DNA of 64,000 nucleotides, taken from Gottfriedia acidiceleris. GTDB taxonomy: Bacteria > Bacillota > Bacilli > Bacillales > Bacillaceae_G. This document shows positions 47,346 to 56,164 of this stretch, in pieces; positions within the stretch are counted from its first letter, which is position 1, and each line of letters opens with the position of its first letter. Both the position numbers and the translations under genes were made by a program. The stretch spans positions 4,154,001 through 4,218,000 of the forward strand of contig NZ_CP096034.1 in assembly GCF_023115465.1 (NCBI RefSeq). Direction: 5' to 3'. The notes beneath the pieces are model-generated. The model had not been told where the DNA came from and did no database searches. It worked only from the letters and a program-made list of their open reading frames with translations.

Positions 47346-47625
47346 CTTACTTTTTAGCATTCTTTGCAATCAACAATAGTATTAAAAACTCCTTCTCCAT
47401 TTCGTCCCGATTCATTCTTTGCCAAACAGAATAGATTTTTCTAGGATTAAAATGAGTCAGTAAAAATAGGCGAGCAACCATGGTATGTGAGGTTCGCTTT
47501 TGTCGTTCGTTCAGAAACAAAAAATTAGTAAGGTATTTTTAACCAAAAATAACATTTATTTCAAGGTAAGGAAATCGAATTCAACGGGAAATGTAAGGTT
47601 AACTTGAAGAAAGGAGAGTCTCTTC

Positions 47626-49056
47626 ATGAAAATCGAACCACTTCTAGATGCAAATGAAAAAAACCTTCGAGACATGTTGCGTCATACATCCGATTTTAAA
47701 ACAAGTGATGTTCGTGTTGGGGAAGAATGGTACCGTCTTTTCTACTTAGATACGATGATTGACTCAACTGTCGTGCAAGAACACATCATCCGCCCGTTAC
47801 TTCATACCCAGTACACGAGTGTTCGTGAAGCGGTTAACATCCTTAATTATCAAGAAACTGAAATGTTAGTTGACGTATCAAGAGCACTAGTTGCAGGAAA
47901 AACGGTGGTTCAAAAAAATGGAGAACCAATCTGTTATCTATTAGACACTGAACTAACAAATGAACGTACCGTTACCATTCCAATGAATGAACGTGTTTTA
48001 CGTGGTTCTCATAAAGCACTAAATGAAAATATCGATACAAATGTAAACATGTTACGCAAATTAGCAGAAACACCAGATCTGATCGTAAAAAGTTACACAG
48101 TTGGGCGTCGTTCAAATACAAAAGTGGCCGTTTTATACTTGCATTCATTAGCAAACGAAGTCGTTTTAATGGAATTAGAGAAAAAAATCGCCAGTATCAA
48201 TATCGATTATGTCGAGTCACCTGGTTTTGTAGAGGAATTAATAAGTGATGATAAATTTTCTCTATTTCCGAAATTTCTCATCTCTGAACGGACAGACCGA
48301 ATCCGATCGTATCTAATGGATGGGAAAATGGTTGTTTTAACAGATGGGTCGCCTGAAAGTGTGATACTTCCGGTTTCATTTTGGTCTTTTTTTCAAACAC
48401 CAGATGATTATCAGGTTGGTTGGATCGTCGGAAGTACGTTTCGTTTCCTTCGGATTGCTTGTTTCATCTTTGCCGTTTCATTACCAGGATTGTATGTTGC
48501 GCTCGTAACATTCGATCCACGGATCATTCCTTTTGAAATTGCCTTGTCACTTAAAAGTTCAATGCAATTGGTTGCTTTACCTCCGATTTTAGAAGCTTTA
48601 ATCATGCTTGTTACGCTTGAAATCTTACGTGAATCAGCCGTTCGACTACCAAGTCCAATTGGTCAAACAATTGGTGTGGTTGGTGGAATTGTCATTGGTA
48701 CAGTCGTTGTTCAAACGAATCTGATTTCAAATATGATGGTAGTCGTTACTGCGCTCACAGGTGTATCTTCCTTTATTATTCCTTCATACGAAATGAGTAA
48801 TGCCGCGCGAATCATAACGTATCCATTCTTAGTGATGTCGTCTATTTTTGGATTGATCGGGTTAGAGATTAGTTTCTTTTTGTTATTAACACATTTAGCC
48901 CGGATTCACACGATAGGTATTCCTTATTTTTATGCGTGGTTTACAAAAGATGCGTTAAAAGATACCCTGTTTCGAGCACCAATCAAACGCCTTAAAAAAC
49001 GACCAATCGAAAGTTTCGCAAAAGATATGACAAGACTAAATGATCCAAAGGGGTAG
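47626..49056 (+). CDS. Spore germination receptor A subunit (GerA family)
   Basis: This is the A subunit of a nutrient germinant receptor in the spore inner membrane. It is 476 residues, with a hydrophilic N-terminal half of about 265 residues and four or five hydrophobic segments in the second half. The family core LRGSHKALNENIDTNVNMLRK and VGRRSNTKVAVLYLHSLAN is present but deviates from the usual RGPREGFTE form. SFWSFFQTPDDYQVG, just before the membrane part, is also typical. AAAGGAGAG precedes the ATG. It starts a three-gene operon; the gene order A-B-C is the classic one. Germinant unknown. Confidence 0.93.
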   Translation: MKIEPLLDANEKNLRDMLRHTSDFKTSDVRVGEEWYRLFYLDTMIDSTVVQEHIIRPLLHTQYTSVREAVNILNYQETEMLVDVSRALVAGKTVVQKNGEPICYLLDTELTNERTVTIPMNERVLRGSHKALNENIDTNVNMLRKLAETPDLIVKSYTVGRRSNTKVAVLYLHSLANEVVLMELEKKIASINIDYVESPGFVEELISDDKFSLFPKFLISERTDRIRSYLMDGKMVVLTDGSPESVILPVSFWSFFQTPDDYQVGWIVGSTFRFLRIACFIFAVSLPGLYVALVTFDPRIIPFEIALSLKSSMQLVALPPILEALIMLVTLEILRESAVRLPSPIGQTIGVVGGIVIGTVVVQTNLISNMMVVVTALTGVSSFIIPSYEMSNAARIITYPFLVMSSIFGLIGLEISFFLLLTHLARIHTIGIPYFYAWFTKDALKDTLFRAPIKRLKKRPIESFAKDMTRLNDPKG

Positions 49057-49062
49057 TTGACG

Positions 49063-50160
49063 ATGATTCATCTCAAAAAGATATCAATTAACCAACTGAT
49101 TTGCCTAGTGATTACAACGCAAATTGGCGCACATGTCTTGTCTATACCGTATGCCGAATCACGCCATACAGGACATGATGCATGGATGTCTGTTTTGGTT
49201 GGAGGTGTGTTCGCACAAGTAGTGATACTAGTGGTTTATCGACTTGGTAAGCGTTATCCTACATTCACATTTCAACAGTATGTCTATCAGATTGTTGGAA
49301 GACCAATCGGCGTCATTGTAAACCTTTTGTTTGCTTTATATTGTGCAGAGTCTAGTGTCATGGTTGCGGTTTCTTATGCAGATATCCTTCATCGGTGGGT
49401 GTTATATGAAACTCCTTGGATTGTACTTGTCGGCTTTTCGTTTCTGATGGCAGCCTATACCGCATCATCTTCTTTAAGAAGTATGTCGACCGTCTCACAA
49501 TCCGTCCTCACATTGTTCGTTATTTGCGCAGCGATCATCTTGATAAGCGGAATGGGAAAAGGGAGTTGGCTAAACATTTTACCGATTGGTTCGCATGGAA
49601 TCATAGCAGTCTTGAAAGATTCGATCCCATCATTTTGGGCATATGCTGGTTACGAGTTACTTTTGTATGTTTTTCCGTTTGTCCAATGTAAAAAAAAGAT
49701 CGAGATTTTATTTGCAATGTCTTTTGCAAACGGCATTACAACATTCTTTTATGTGTTGACAACCCTCATCGTCACCTATAATTTTAGCGAAACCCAAATG
49801 AATACCATTACAGAACCAATAGTGTTCATTTTACGTAAATTTAGGTGGCCTGTCGTGCAAAGTTTAGATATCGTCTTTATGACGATTTGGTTATCTGTCA
49901 CAACGGCAACCGTCTTTCTATACTTATTTTTGTCAGCACGTTATGTCGCGAACTTACGAAAAAAAGAAATAGACCGCCACTCTTTATTAGTTTGGTTAAT
50001 TGCCATTATCTGTTTTGCCATTAGTTGCTTTGGTGCTGATAGACAACGAATTTTTCGTTATGCAGATGTTCACAATATTATTTCTGTTATCATGATTGTC
50101 ATGCTACCGACAGTTTTTTTATTTGGTTCAATCCTTCGTGAAAAGGTGGCGAAAGGATGA
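49063..50160 (+). CDS. Spore germination receptor B subunit (GerB family permease-like)
   Basis: About 365 residues with ten hydrophobic segments, an APC-superfamily transporter-like subunit that probably forms the germinant pocket. It begins MIHLKKISINQLICLVITTQIGAHVLSIPY, the family's N-terminal signature. A TTG at 49057 is also in frame, but the ATG at 49063 sits at a better distance from AAAGGGG. It follows gerA by six bases and overlaps gerC by four (ATGA). Confidence 0.93.
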   Translation: MIHLKKISINQLICLVITTQIGAHVLSIPYAESRHTGHDAWMSVLVGGVFAQVVILVVYRLGKRYPTFTFQQYVYQIVGRPIGVIVNLLFALYCAESSVMVAVSYADILHRWVLYETPWIVLVGFSFLMAAYTASSSLRSMSTVSQSVLTLFVICAAIILISGMGKGSWLNILPIGSHGIIAVLKDSIPSFWAYAGYELLLYVFPFVQCKKKIEILFAMSFANGITTFFYVLTTLIVTYNFSETQMNTITEPIVFILRKFRWPVVQSLDIVFMTIWLSVTTATVFLYLFLSARYVANLRKKEIDRHSLLVWLIAIICFAISCFGADRQRIFRYADVHNIISVIMIVMLPTVFLFGSILREKVAKG

Positions 50161-51281
50161 GAAAAGTTGTCATTTTACTTTTATTGTTACCACTTTTAAC
50201 AGGTTGTTGGGATCGCTTATCGTTAAGAAAATTGCAATTTGTCAATATAGCAGGACTCGATTGGAATGAAATGAATCGTGAAGTCGAATTAAATTATGTC
50301 ATCACCAACATAAAAAGTACTGGTCCAGGTTCTGGTGAACCAGTTTCTGAGACGGTTGCATTAAAAGGACCGAATGTTGTTGAAGCAATTAGTCAAGGGG
50401 AGTATATCGATCAAGCGCCTTTTTTAGGGATCAGCACAGGGATTTATTTGATGAGTGAATCGTTTGTGAAAAACGATCCCATTTCCCAACTTAATTTTTT
50501 ACTACATACACCGTATTCATCGATTAACACACCGGTTGTGCTATTCAAAGGTGACTTAGCAACATTTTTAAAGACAATTCCAAAACAGAACGCAAATTTC
50601 GCTGATAATTTTTATAGCTTTAACATGGCGTTAGATAAGAATAGTATCATGCCTAGTGTGACGATGATGCAATTATTGGAATCAAAAGAAGACGAATTAG
50701 CAAATCTTGCGATACCTGTTATGAAGCAAAAAGACAAAGAAGGAGGTACAGAATTAGATGGTGCGCTACTATTTAGCCATGGAAAAAATACAGATGTAGA
50801 ACTCAATAAAGAACAATTGCGTATGACGATGTTACTAAATGGGAAAGAAAAAGGAAGACAACGATATAGTGGTAAATTAGAGAAAGTTAGCGAGGAAAAG
50901 AACGCTTATCGTAGTTACAGCTTTTCATTAAGAAAAGGAACTTCAACTGTACGTGTGATACCACAATCAAAAAGACCACCAAAAGTGAATTTCAATGTTA
51001 ACATCGACATCAATGTATTCGATTTAGGAAAAGCATATCACCAACTTGATGCAAAGTATGTGAATAAAATCGAAAAAGAACTAGGTAATCAATTAGACAA
51101 AAAAGCATTAGAGACCATTCAAACCATGCAAAAAGCGAATTGTGATTTAATCAGGATTGGCGAACGAATCAAGGCCTATCATCCGAAAATATGGCAATCA
51201 ATGGACTGGAAAGCAGACTATCCGCATATGAATATCGAACCACATTTTAAAGTGCATATCTTAAATGTCGATCGAATGTAG
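50157..51281 (+). CDS. Spore germination receptor C subunit (GerC lipoprotein)
   Basis: A 374-residue lipoprotein with lipobox LLTGC, lipidated cysteine at residue 17, followed by WDRLSLRKLQFVNIAGLDW, the standard start of GerC proteins. The C-terminal end holds IGERIKAYHPKIWQSMDWKADYPH, the conserved Ger(x)C block. The start overlaps the stop of gerB, implying coupled translation. It is attached to the outer face of the spore inner membrane. Full length, nothing missing. Confidence 0.95.
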   Translation: MRKVVILLLLLPLLTGCWDRLSLRKLQFVNIAGLDWNEMNREVELNYVITNIKSTGPGSGEPVSETVALKGPNVVEAISQGEYIDQAPFLGISTGIYLMSESFVKNDPISQLNFLLHTPYSSINTPVVLFKGDLATFLKTIPKQNANFADNFYSFNMALDKNSIMPSVTMMQLLESKEDELANLAIPVMKQKDKEGGTELDGALLFSHGKNTDVELNKEQLRMTMLLNGKEKGRQRYSGKLEKVSEEKNAYRSYSFSLRKGTSTVRVIPQSKRPPKVNFNVNIDINVFDLGKAYHQLDAKYVNKIEKELGNQLDKKALETIQTMQKANCDLIRIGERIKAYHPKIWQSMDWKADYPHMNIEPHFKVHILNVDRM

Positions 51282-51352
51282 GTGATGCATATTTCTCAAC
51301 GGTTCGATGTAATGGTTGATTTGAATGCGCCTTATTAGGTGATGAAGTCATT

Positions 51353-51390
51353 AAAAAAGGGTTTGCCGATATAGACAAACCCCTTTCTTA
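51353..51390 (+). terminator. Terminator of the gerABC operon
   Basis: The arms aagggtttg and caaaccccttt flank ccgatataga; the plus strand continues CTTTCTTATTC. It lies about 75 bases after the gerC stop. Confidence 0.75.
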
Positions 51391-51409
51391 TTCACATACA
51401 TTTCGATTC

Positions 51410-51652
51410 ATGGGGAATCAACTGGATTACATGTTGCGACACAAGATTGGAAAGAACGTCATTTGAAGAACTGTATAGTGATGGTTAAATGAAGGGGCCG
51501 ATTCAAGGATATACAGAAAGTACACGAACGAATATGAATTTGCTCAGAAATATGCTTCGAACAATTGTACTTACGATTGAAAGTGGCTCATATGGTAAAA
51601 ATCAAAAACGTCTATCAAAAACCGTATTGAAAATAGTAAAAGGGAATTATTA
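51410..51652 (+). pseudogene. Relic of a second gerA gene
   Basis: In shifting frames the plus strand encodes VATQDWKERH, then KGPIQGYTESTRTNMNLLRN. These match the GerA core around (G)W(K)xR..EE and RGPREGFTExLRTNxxLxRR. Behind it, pieces such as SKTSIKNRIENSK are out of frame. Only about 80 codons of the family core remain, with stops. It resembles canonical GerA more than the intact copy upstream does, so it is a remnant of a different receptor operon and not a tandem copy of it. Confidence 0.65.
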
Positions 51653-51976
51653 ATTTAACCAAATATTTACAACACTTCATACATATGTAAATTAGACAAA
51701 AAATAAAAAGCTGTCGAATTTTGAGTACAGTTGAGATGAGCAACTTCGATTACAGATTAAAATAAGAAAAACCAGGTATAAACACGAGCTACAGGTTTTC
51801 TTGAATCATTTATAGAGAATAATATAAAATTGTATATTAAGTAGATGGTAAACAAAAAATAAAAAGATACAAAAAAAGAAAAACAGAATTTTAAATCCTT
51901 TTTAAAGATAGCCAGTGCATTCGTAGAATAGTATTGCACCGTTTATGTTGGCTCAAACTTTTTGCGGAGGTAAAAA
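51653..51976. other. AT-rich gap between gerA relic and LysR paralog 4
   Basis: About 320 bases. It contains a weak hairpin (aagaaaaacc near 51766 with ggttttctt near 51796) and the TTTGCGGAGG leader of the LysR copy at its end. No reading frame here has a ribosome-binding site. Confidence 0.3.
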
Positions 51977-52937
51977 ATGAATTTTGAACAAATGTTGCAT
52001 ATAGTCACTGTCTCAAATGAAATGTCTATTACAAAAGCTGCAGAAAAACTATTTATATCTACTTCAGGGTTGAGCCAATCAATTACTCAATTAGAAAATG
52101 AGCTAGGAATTAAAATTTTTAATCGAACAAAAAAAAAGTATTACGCCTACTTTTGAAGGTAAAATAGTTATTTCAGAAGCTAATAATATATTGAAATCCA
52201 TAAATAGTATGAATAATAAGATTAATATTTATAAAAATAAAAATGAAAAGCATTTAGATATTGTCTTTACTACTGGTATAAGTAATCTACTTTTAGATAC
52301 ACTTCATAATTATAAGTCGAAAAATAAAGACATTTCATTTGATATGATTGAGAAGGATTTTACAGAAGTAATTGAATTTTTTATAAATGAAAATTATGAC
52401 TTTGCAATTACATACTCTCCTTTAGAAAGTTTTAATAAGCTAAAAAATATAGGCTACAAACTTTTAATTAGATCTTCTTTTTGTGTTGGTGCAGGAAAAA
52501 AATCACCTTTTTATTCTCTTGAATATATAACTCCATCTGAACTAAACAATACCAAAATATTATGGGATAAACGTTCACATTTTAATTTATTATCAAAATT
52601 GTTTAACCTAACTTCAGATCAAATGTTTTTACACGCATATTCGGAAAGATTTCTTATCCAGATGGCAAAAGAGAGTGATGCAATTTTTATTATGCCGGAA
52701 ATTGCATTAATTAATTATGAGATGGTATTAGAAGGAGATATAAAATTTATTCCAATTAAAGAAAATAATCAAATGATCGGGCTAGATTTTTGGCTTATTT
52801 ATTTTGAGACAAGGGGTTTGTCTAATTTAGCTACAGAAATTATTAAAAATTTATACGAGTATATAGATAACGTTGTTAAGAAAAATGAGAATTTAAAAGG
52901 AGTTGAATTGTTCCCTATAAAGTGGGACACAGATTAA
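51977..52937 (+). pseudogene. LysR-family regulator, paralog 4, broken by a frameshift in a 9-A run
   Basis: The ATG at 51977 follows TTTGCGGAGGTAAAAA, the same leader as paralogs 1 and 3. Translation gives MNFEQMLHIVTVSNEMSITKAAEK and continues through the HTH to IFNRTKKK. There, nine A (52129-52137) put the frame out by one; with eight A it would continue SITPTFEGKIVISEAN as in the other paralogs. The remaining effector domain is open to 52937. Either the gene is inactive, or the run is a slippage site, or the base is a sequencing error. Confidence 0.8.
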
Positions 52938-53166
52938 ATGGTCCGGTATTTAACTGGAATCATTTTATTTAGTCCATTGTGGACAGTCGTGATCCAGGTT
53001 AGAAATCTAGTATCAATTGATATTCCTTTATTAATGATTAATGAAATAATAATTACAAAAATGAAAATCAATAAAAAATTTTTAATTCTACTAAATAAAT
53101 ATCCCCTTTTTATAGTTCACAACTTAATGAATAATGTACATATCTTGTTCGTATTTTTCCAAAGCA

Positions 53167-53206
53167 AAAAACCTGCTCCCGATAAAATATCAGGAACAGG
53201 TTTTAA
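53167..53206. terminator. Bidirectional terminator between LysR paralog 4 and cotJC
   Basis: The arms aaacctgctcc (53169-53179) and ggaacaggttt (53193-53203) pair with one mismatch. T-runs follow on both strands, the better one on the minus strand after cotJC. The 230 bases between the LysR copy and this hairpin hold no convincing gene. Confidence 0.85.
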
Positions 53207-53216
53207 AAATTAAGTA

Positions 53217-53786
53217 TTAAAAAATCTTCCGCTGTTGTCGATCCTCTTTCAGAATTTCTACAGCTTCTCTAAATCTCTGCGAATGTATAATCTCTCGTTC
53301 TCTTAAAAATCTTAAGCTATCATTTAAATCAGGGTCATCAGAAAGATCAATGATCCATTGATACGTTGCTCTAGCTTTTTCTTCAGCTGCAATATCTTCA
53401 TATAAGTCCGCGATTGGATCGCCTTTCGCTTGAATATATGCTGCGGTAAATGGAACACCGTCTGCGTTATGATAGAACAGTGCACTATCATGAGATGCAT
53501 AATGGGTATCTAATCCGGCAGCTTTCATTTGGTCTGGGGTTGCGTCTTTTGTTAGCTTATAAATCATCGTAGCAATCATTTCTAAATGAGCAAATTCCTC
53601 AGTTCCAATATCTGTTAAAAGTCCTATAACTTTATCTGGAATGGTATATCGCTGATTTAAGTATCTTAACGCAGCTGCTAACTCACCGTCTGCTCCACCG
53701 TATTGTTCAACTAAAAATTTGGCAAGCATAGGGTTACAGGTACTTACTTTAACTGGATATTGTAATTTTTTTTCATAAATCCACAT
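53217..53786 (-). CDS. cotJC: Spore coat protein CotJC, manganese catalase family
   Basis: This 189-residue protein belongs to the dimanganese catalase family found in spore coats. It begins MWIYEKKLQYPVKVSTCNPMLAKFLVEQYGG. The metal ligands are visible: Glu in GGADGELAAALRYL, Glu and His in GTEEFAHLEM, Glu in IAAEEKARATYQWI and His near the end in REIIHSQRFREA. It is the last gene of cotJABC, 15 bases after cotJB. In B. subtilis cotJ is expressed in the mother cell under sigma-E. Activity here is inferred from the intact ligands. Confidence 0.95.
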   Translation of the reverse strand: MWIYEKKLQYPVKVSTCNPMLAKFLVEQYGGADGELAAALRYLNQRYTIPDKVIGLLTDIGTEEFAHLEMIATMIYKLTKDATPDQMKAAGLDTHYASHDSALFYHNADGVPFTAAYIQAKGDPIADLYEDIAAEEKARATYQWIIDLSDDPDLNDSLRFLREREIIHSQRFREAVEILKEDRQQRKIF

Positions 53787-53801
53787 TTATACTCCCTCCT
53801 T

Positions 53802-54065
53802 TTATACCTGCCATGGCCAAGGGCCTTTATGCCAGTTCCAGTTTTGATCTGAATAACTGTTACCATATTGAAATAATGGACCATATTTTGATTCGAAATT
53901 AGCTTCGATTTGTTTTTTATATTGAACATATTGGTTAAATTGGTTAATTGCATTTTGATCACCTGGATGAGTATCTAAATATAAAGTTAATTCTACAAGT
54001 ACGAAATCAACAGCTTGCAGTTCCTCTAAATCTTGATAATACTCTGGAGGAAGTTGCTCAGTCAT
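53802..54065 (-). CDS. cotJB: Spore coat protein CotJB
   Basis: 87 residues, normal for CotJB. It contains EYYQDLEELQAVDFVLVELTLYLDTHPGDQNAINQFNQY and the C-terminal YGPLFQYGNSYSDQNWNWHKGPWPWQ, both characteristic of the family. It lies between cotJA (two bases apart) and cotJC. Its role is assembly of the CotJ complex in the coat; no enzymatic motif. Confidence 0.95.
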   Translation of the reverse strand: MTEQLPPEYYQDLEELQAVDFVLVELTLYLDTHPGDQNAINQFNQYVQYKKQIEANFESKYGPLFQYGNSYSDQNWNWHKGPWPWQV

Positions 54066-54067
54066 TT

Positions 54068-54310
54068 TTAATCCCTCCTAGCTTTATATGGATTTTCGTA
54101 ATAGTCATAAAAAACTTTCCATAACGTACCTTTTTTTAATGCCTCTTTGTAAGAAAATTGCTCTAGTCCTGGTGGCTGAAATCCTAAATATAAGTGTGGG
54201 GGTGTAGAGTAATATTTTGTACCAATTGGTGGACACGGATCATTCGGGCCATGAAAAACATTCCATGATTTTACAGGGGTAAATTGAAGTCCTTGATTAT
54301 TTTCGTTCAA
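54068..54310 (-). CDS. cotJA: Spore coat protein CotJA
   Basis: About 80 residues, matching the family size. The Pro-rich core is FHGPNDPCPPIGTKYYSTPPHLYLGFQPPGLEQFS followed by EALKKGTLWKVFYDYYENPYK. The frame is open from 54394, but a TTG at 54310 follows AAGGGAG by seven bases and gives the correct length. It starts the cotJ operon, 73 bases after the oxidase gene. Confidence 0.93.
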   Translation of the reverse strand: MNENNQGLQFTPVKSWNVFHGPNDPCPPIGTKYYSTPPHLYLGFQPPGLEQFSYKEALKKGTLWKVFYDYYENPYKARRD

Positions 54311-54383
54311 ACTGATCACTCCCTTAAATAAAAAGACATCCACTATTTTCACTATATTCAACGGAAATATAAAAAATGAATTT

Positions 54384-55865
54384 TTATCGTTCAACGAAAG
54401 TTCTGCTATTTACTTCAAAAGCTGACCGAATGCCAGATTCAATTGCACCTTCAATCCATGCAGGCGCAGAAGAAGTATGTTCACCAGCAAAATGAACTCT
54501 CCCCTCAGGAGTGGAAATATAAGGTGTCAGCTCTCTATTTTGTTCTGGTTTGAACATAGAAAACGCCCCTCCAGAATATGGATAAAGAGCCCAACTATGA
54601 GTGTAACCTGTAATAAATTCTGTATATACTTGATTACCATGTATAGTTGCTAAATCTCTTAAAGCATTCATTATTCGATCGTTTTCAGACATACTATCCC
54701 AAATCAATGCATCATCTTCCCATGTGTAACTAGCTAAAACAATTCCCGATCCATTTTTACCATTATGATTACTTGGATAATATGCAAATCGTATTGGTAA
54801 ATCTGTGGTTAATTTCCCACCTAATGTCCCATCTTTCTCCCAAAATCTACTTTTAAATTGAAGTCCAATTTTAGTAGACGGAACATAGTGTAATTCGCGT
54901 ATTGCCTTCCATTTATCATAAGAAAATGAATTTCTTGGAACCACTTCTATGAAGTTTAATAATGAAAAGGGGATAGTAATAATGGCATAGTCAGCAGAAG
55001 TTTGATATGGCAGATGGCTTGTATAATGATCTGAGTGAATCGTTACTTGATTATTGTCCTGCACGATTTTATTCATTTTTTGTCCAAAGAATAGATTATC
55101 CTTTAATTGTGTTAAAAACTTTCTAGGTAGTTGATCATTTCCACCCGTAATCTCGTAAAACTTAATTTCCTTTGAAAATAATACAATGAACTCTCTTAAA
55201 ATAGCAGTAAAGGCAAGTTCAGGAAATCCTTCCATCCCTTGAAGTACTTTTACTTTTTCCACAGCACCAAGTGATAAAGGAGTTCCAATTGGGTTATACC
55301 TTAAAAATGAATCCATTGAATGATGATCATAATTTTCAATAATGGTTTTCCAATTTTCATCAGGGTTTTGTTTAATAAAATCCATTGCGGACTTTAGCGA
55401 CCTTTCAATTAACTGGTCAACATTTACCCCTTTTTCATTGGCCGCTACTCGATAACCTAAAATATCTGGATTTTGTTCATATTGCTTCTGCGTTGTTTTT
55501 ATCCCGTTAACGTAGATAATATCCTCTGACTTCCCATTTACAAATTCATTTACTTTTAAGTTAAATTTATTTATATATTCCAGTACAAGTTTGTGATCAG
55601 AAGCAATACGCATTGCACCCAATTCCAAGTATTGATCATTAATAAAAGGTGCTCTTTTCGTAAAAATTCGTCCACCTACTCGACCATTTGCTTCTAAAAT
55701 CGTCACTTCATGTCCTGCTTCCTTTAATAAGGAACTTGCCACTAATCCTGAAATTCCCGCTCCTACTATAACAATCTTTTTCGGATTATTTGTCTTCTCT
55801 AGTCCATTTTGTATATAAGTAACCATTTCATCCTTCGATAAACGCCTACCAGATGTACTATACAT
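54384..55865 (-). CDS. Flavin monoamine/L-amino-acid oxidase family protein
   Basis: The 493-residue FAD enzyme has the dinucleotide-binding motif [28 protein letters not shown] at residues 33-60. GRVGGRI follows, and near the C-terminus is the FAD-binding block [28 protein letters not shown]. Size and motifs match the flavin amine oxidase family that includes B. subtilis YobN. Such enzymes deaminate amines or amino acids and release hydrogen peroxide. No signal peptide. RBS TAGGAGAGG. It is directly upstream of the cotJ genes on the same strand, with no terminator visible between, so co-expression in the mother cell is possible. Confidence 0.88.
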   Translation of the reverse strand: MYSTSGRRLSKDEMVTYIQNGLEKTNNPKKIVIVGAGISGLVASSLLKEAGHEVTILEANGRVGGRIFTKRAPFINDQYLELGAMRIASDHKLVLEYINKFNLKVNEFVNGKSEDIIYVNGIKTTQKQYEQNPDILGYRVAANEKGVNVDQLIERSLKSAMDFIKQNPDENWKTIIENYDHHSMDSFLRYNPIGTPLSLGAVEKVKVLQGMEGFPELAFTAILREFIVLFSKEIKFYEITGGNDQLPRKFLTQLKDNLFFGQKMNKIVQDNNQVTIHSDHYTSHLPYQTSADYAIITIPFSLLNFIEVVPRNSFSYDKWKAIRELHYVPSTKIGLQFKSRFWEKDGTLGGKLTTDLPIRFAYYPSNHNGKNGSGIVLASYTWEDDALIWDSMSENDRIMNALRDLATIHGNQVYTEFITGYTHSWALYPYSGGAFSMFKPEQNRELTPYISTPEGRVHFAGEHTSSAPAWIEGAIESGIRSAFEVNSRTFVER

Positions 55866-56123
55866 ATTCCCTCTCCTAAAAAATTATTTTAGTTCATAAG
55901 ATTTTTATTCAGTGAAATATTTCATTAGAATAACAAATCGGTTTATGCATTAATTTTTTTGGAAATTTTTAACAGCTAGATGATAAGATAGTTAATAAAA
56001 CTCACTAAGTTAATCAGTATGTGCTATATTTCCCCTCACTCCCAAGAAAATTTTGGAGATTTGCCACACCAGTTTTGATGTATGTCTGTATTCATGCTTC
56101 CAGTTAGAGTAGAAATAATAAAA
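55866..56123. other. Upstream region of the oxidase gene
   Basis: About 260 bases between the oxidase start and the terminator of the dioxygenase gene. It should hold the promoter of the oxidase (and perhaps of cotJ). I could not pick a sigma-E or sigma-A box with confidence and see no repeat. Confidence 0.3.
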
Positions 56124-56160
56124 CAACACCCACATAAATTGTGAGTGTTGTCTTTTATTA
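56124..56160 (-). terminator. Terminator of the ring-cleaving dioxygenase gene
   Basis: The arms caacacccac and gtgagtgttg (56124-56133, 56141-56150) form a 10-bp stem with one weak pair. The minus strand continues GTTTTATT. It starts five bases below the stop codon. Confidence 0.85.
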
Positions 56161-56164
56161 AGTC

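Noticed and set aside
47471-47501. Hairpin gcgagcaacc/ggttcgc between protease B and gerA
   Set aside because: The stem has a two-base bulge and no gene ends there in the right direction, so I do not call it a terminator.
52938-53213. 91-codon frame directly after LysR paralog 4
   Set aside because: It has no ribosome-binding site, runs through the terminator hairpin and shows no family features.
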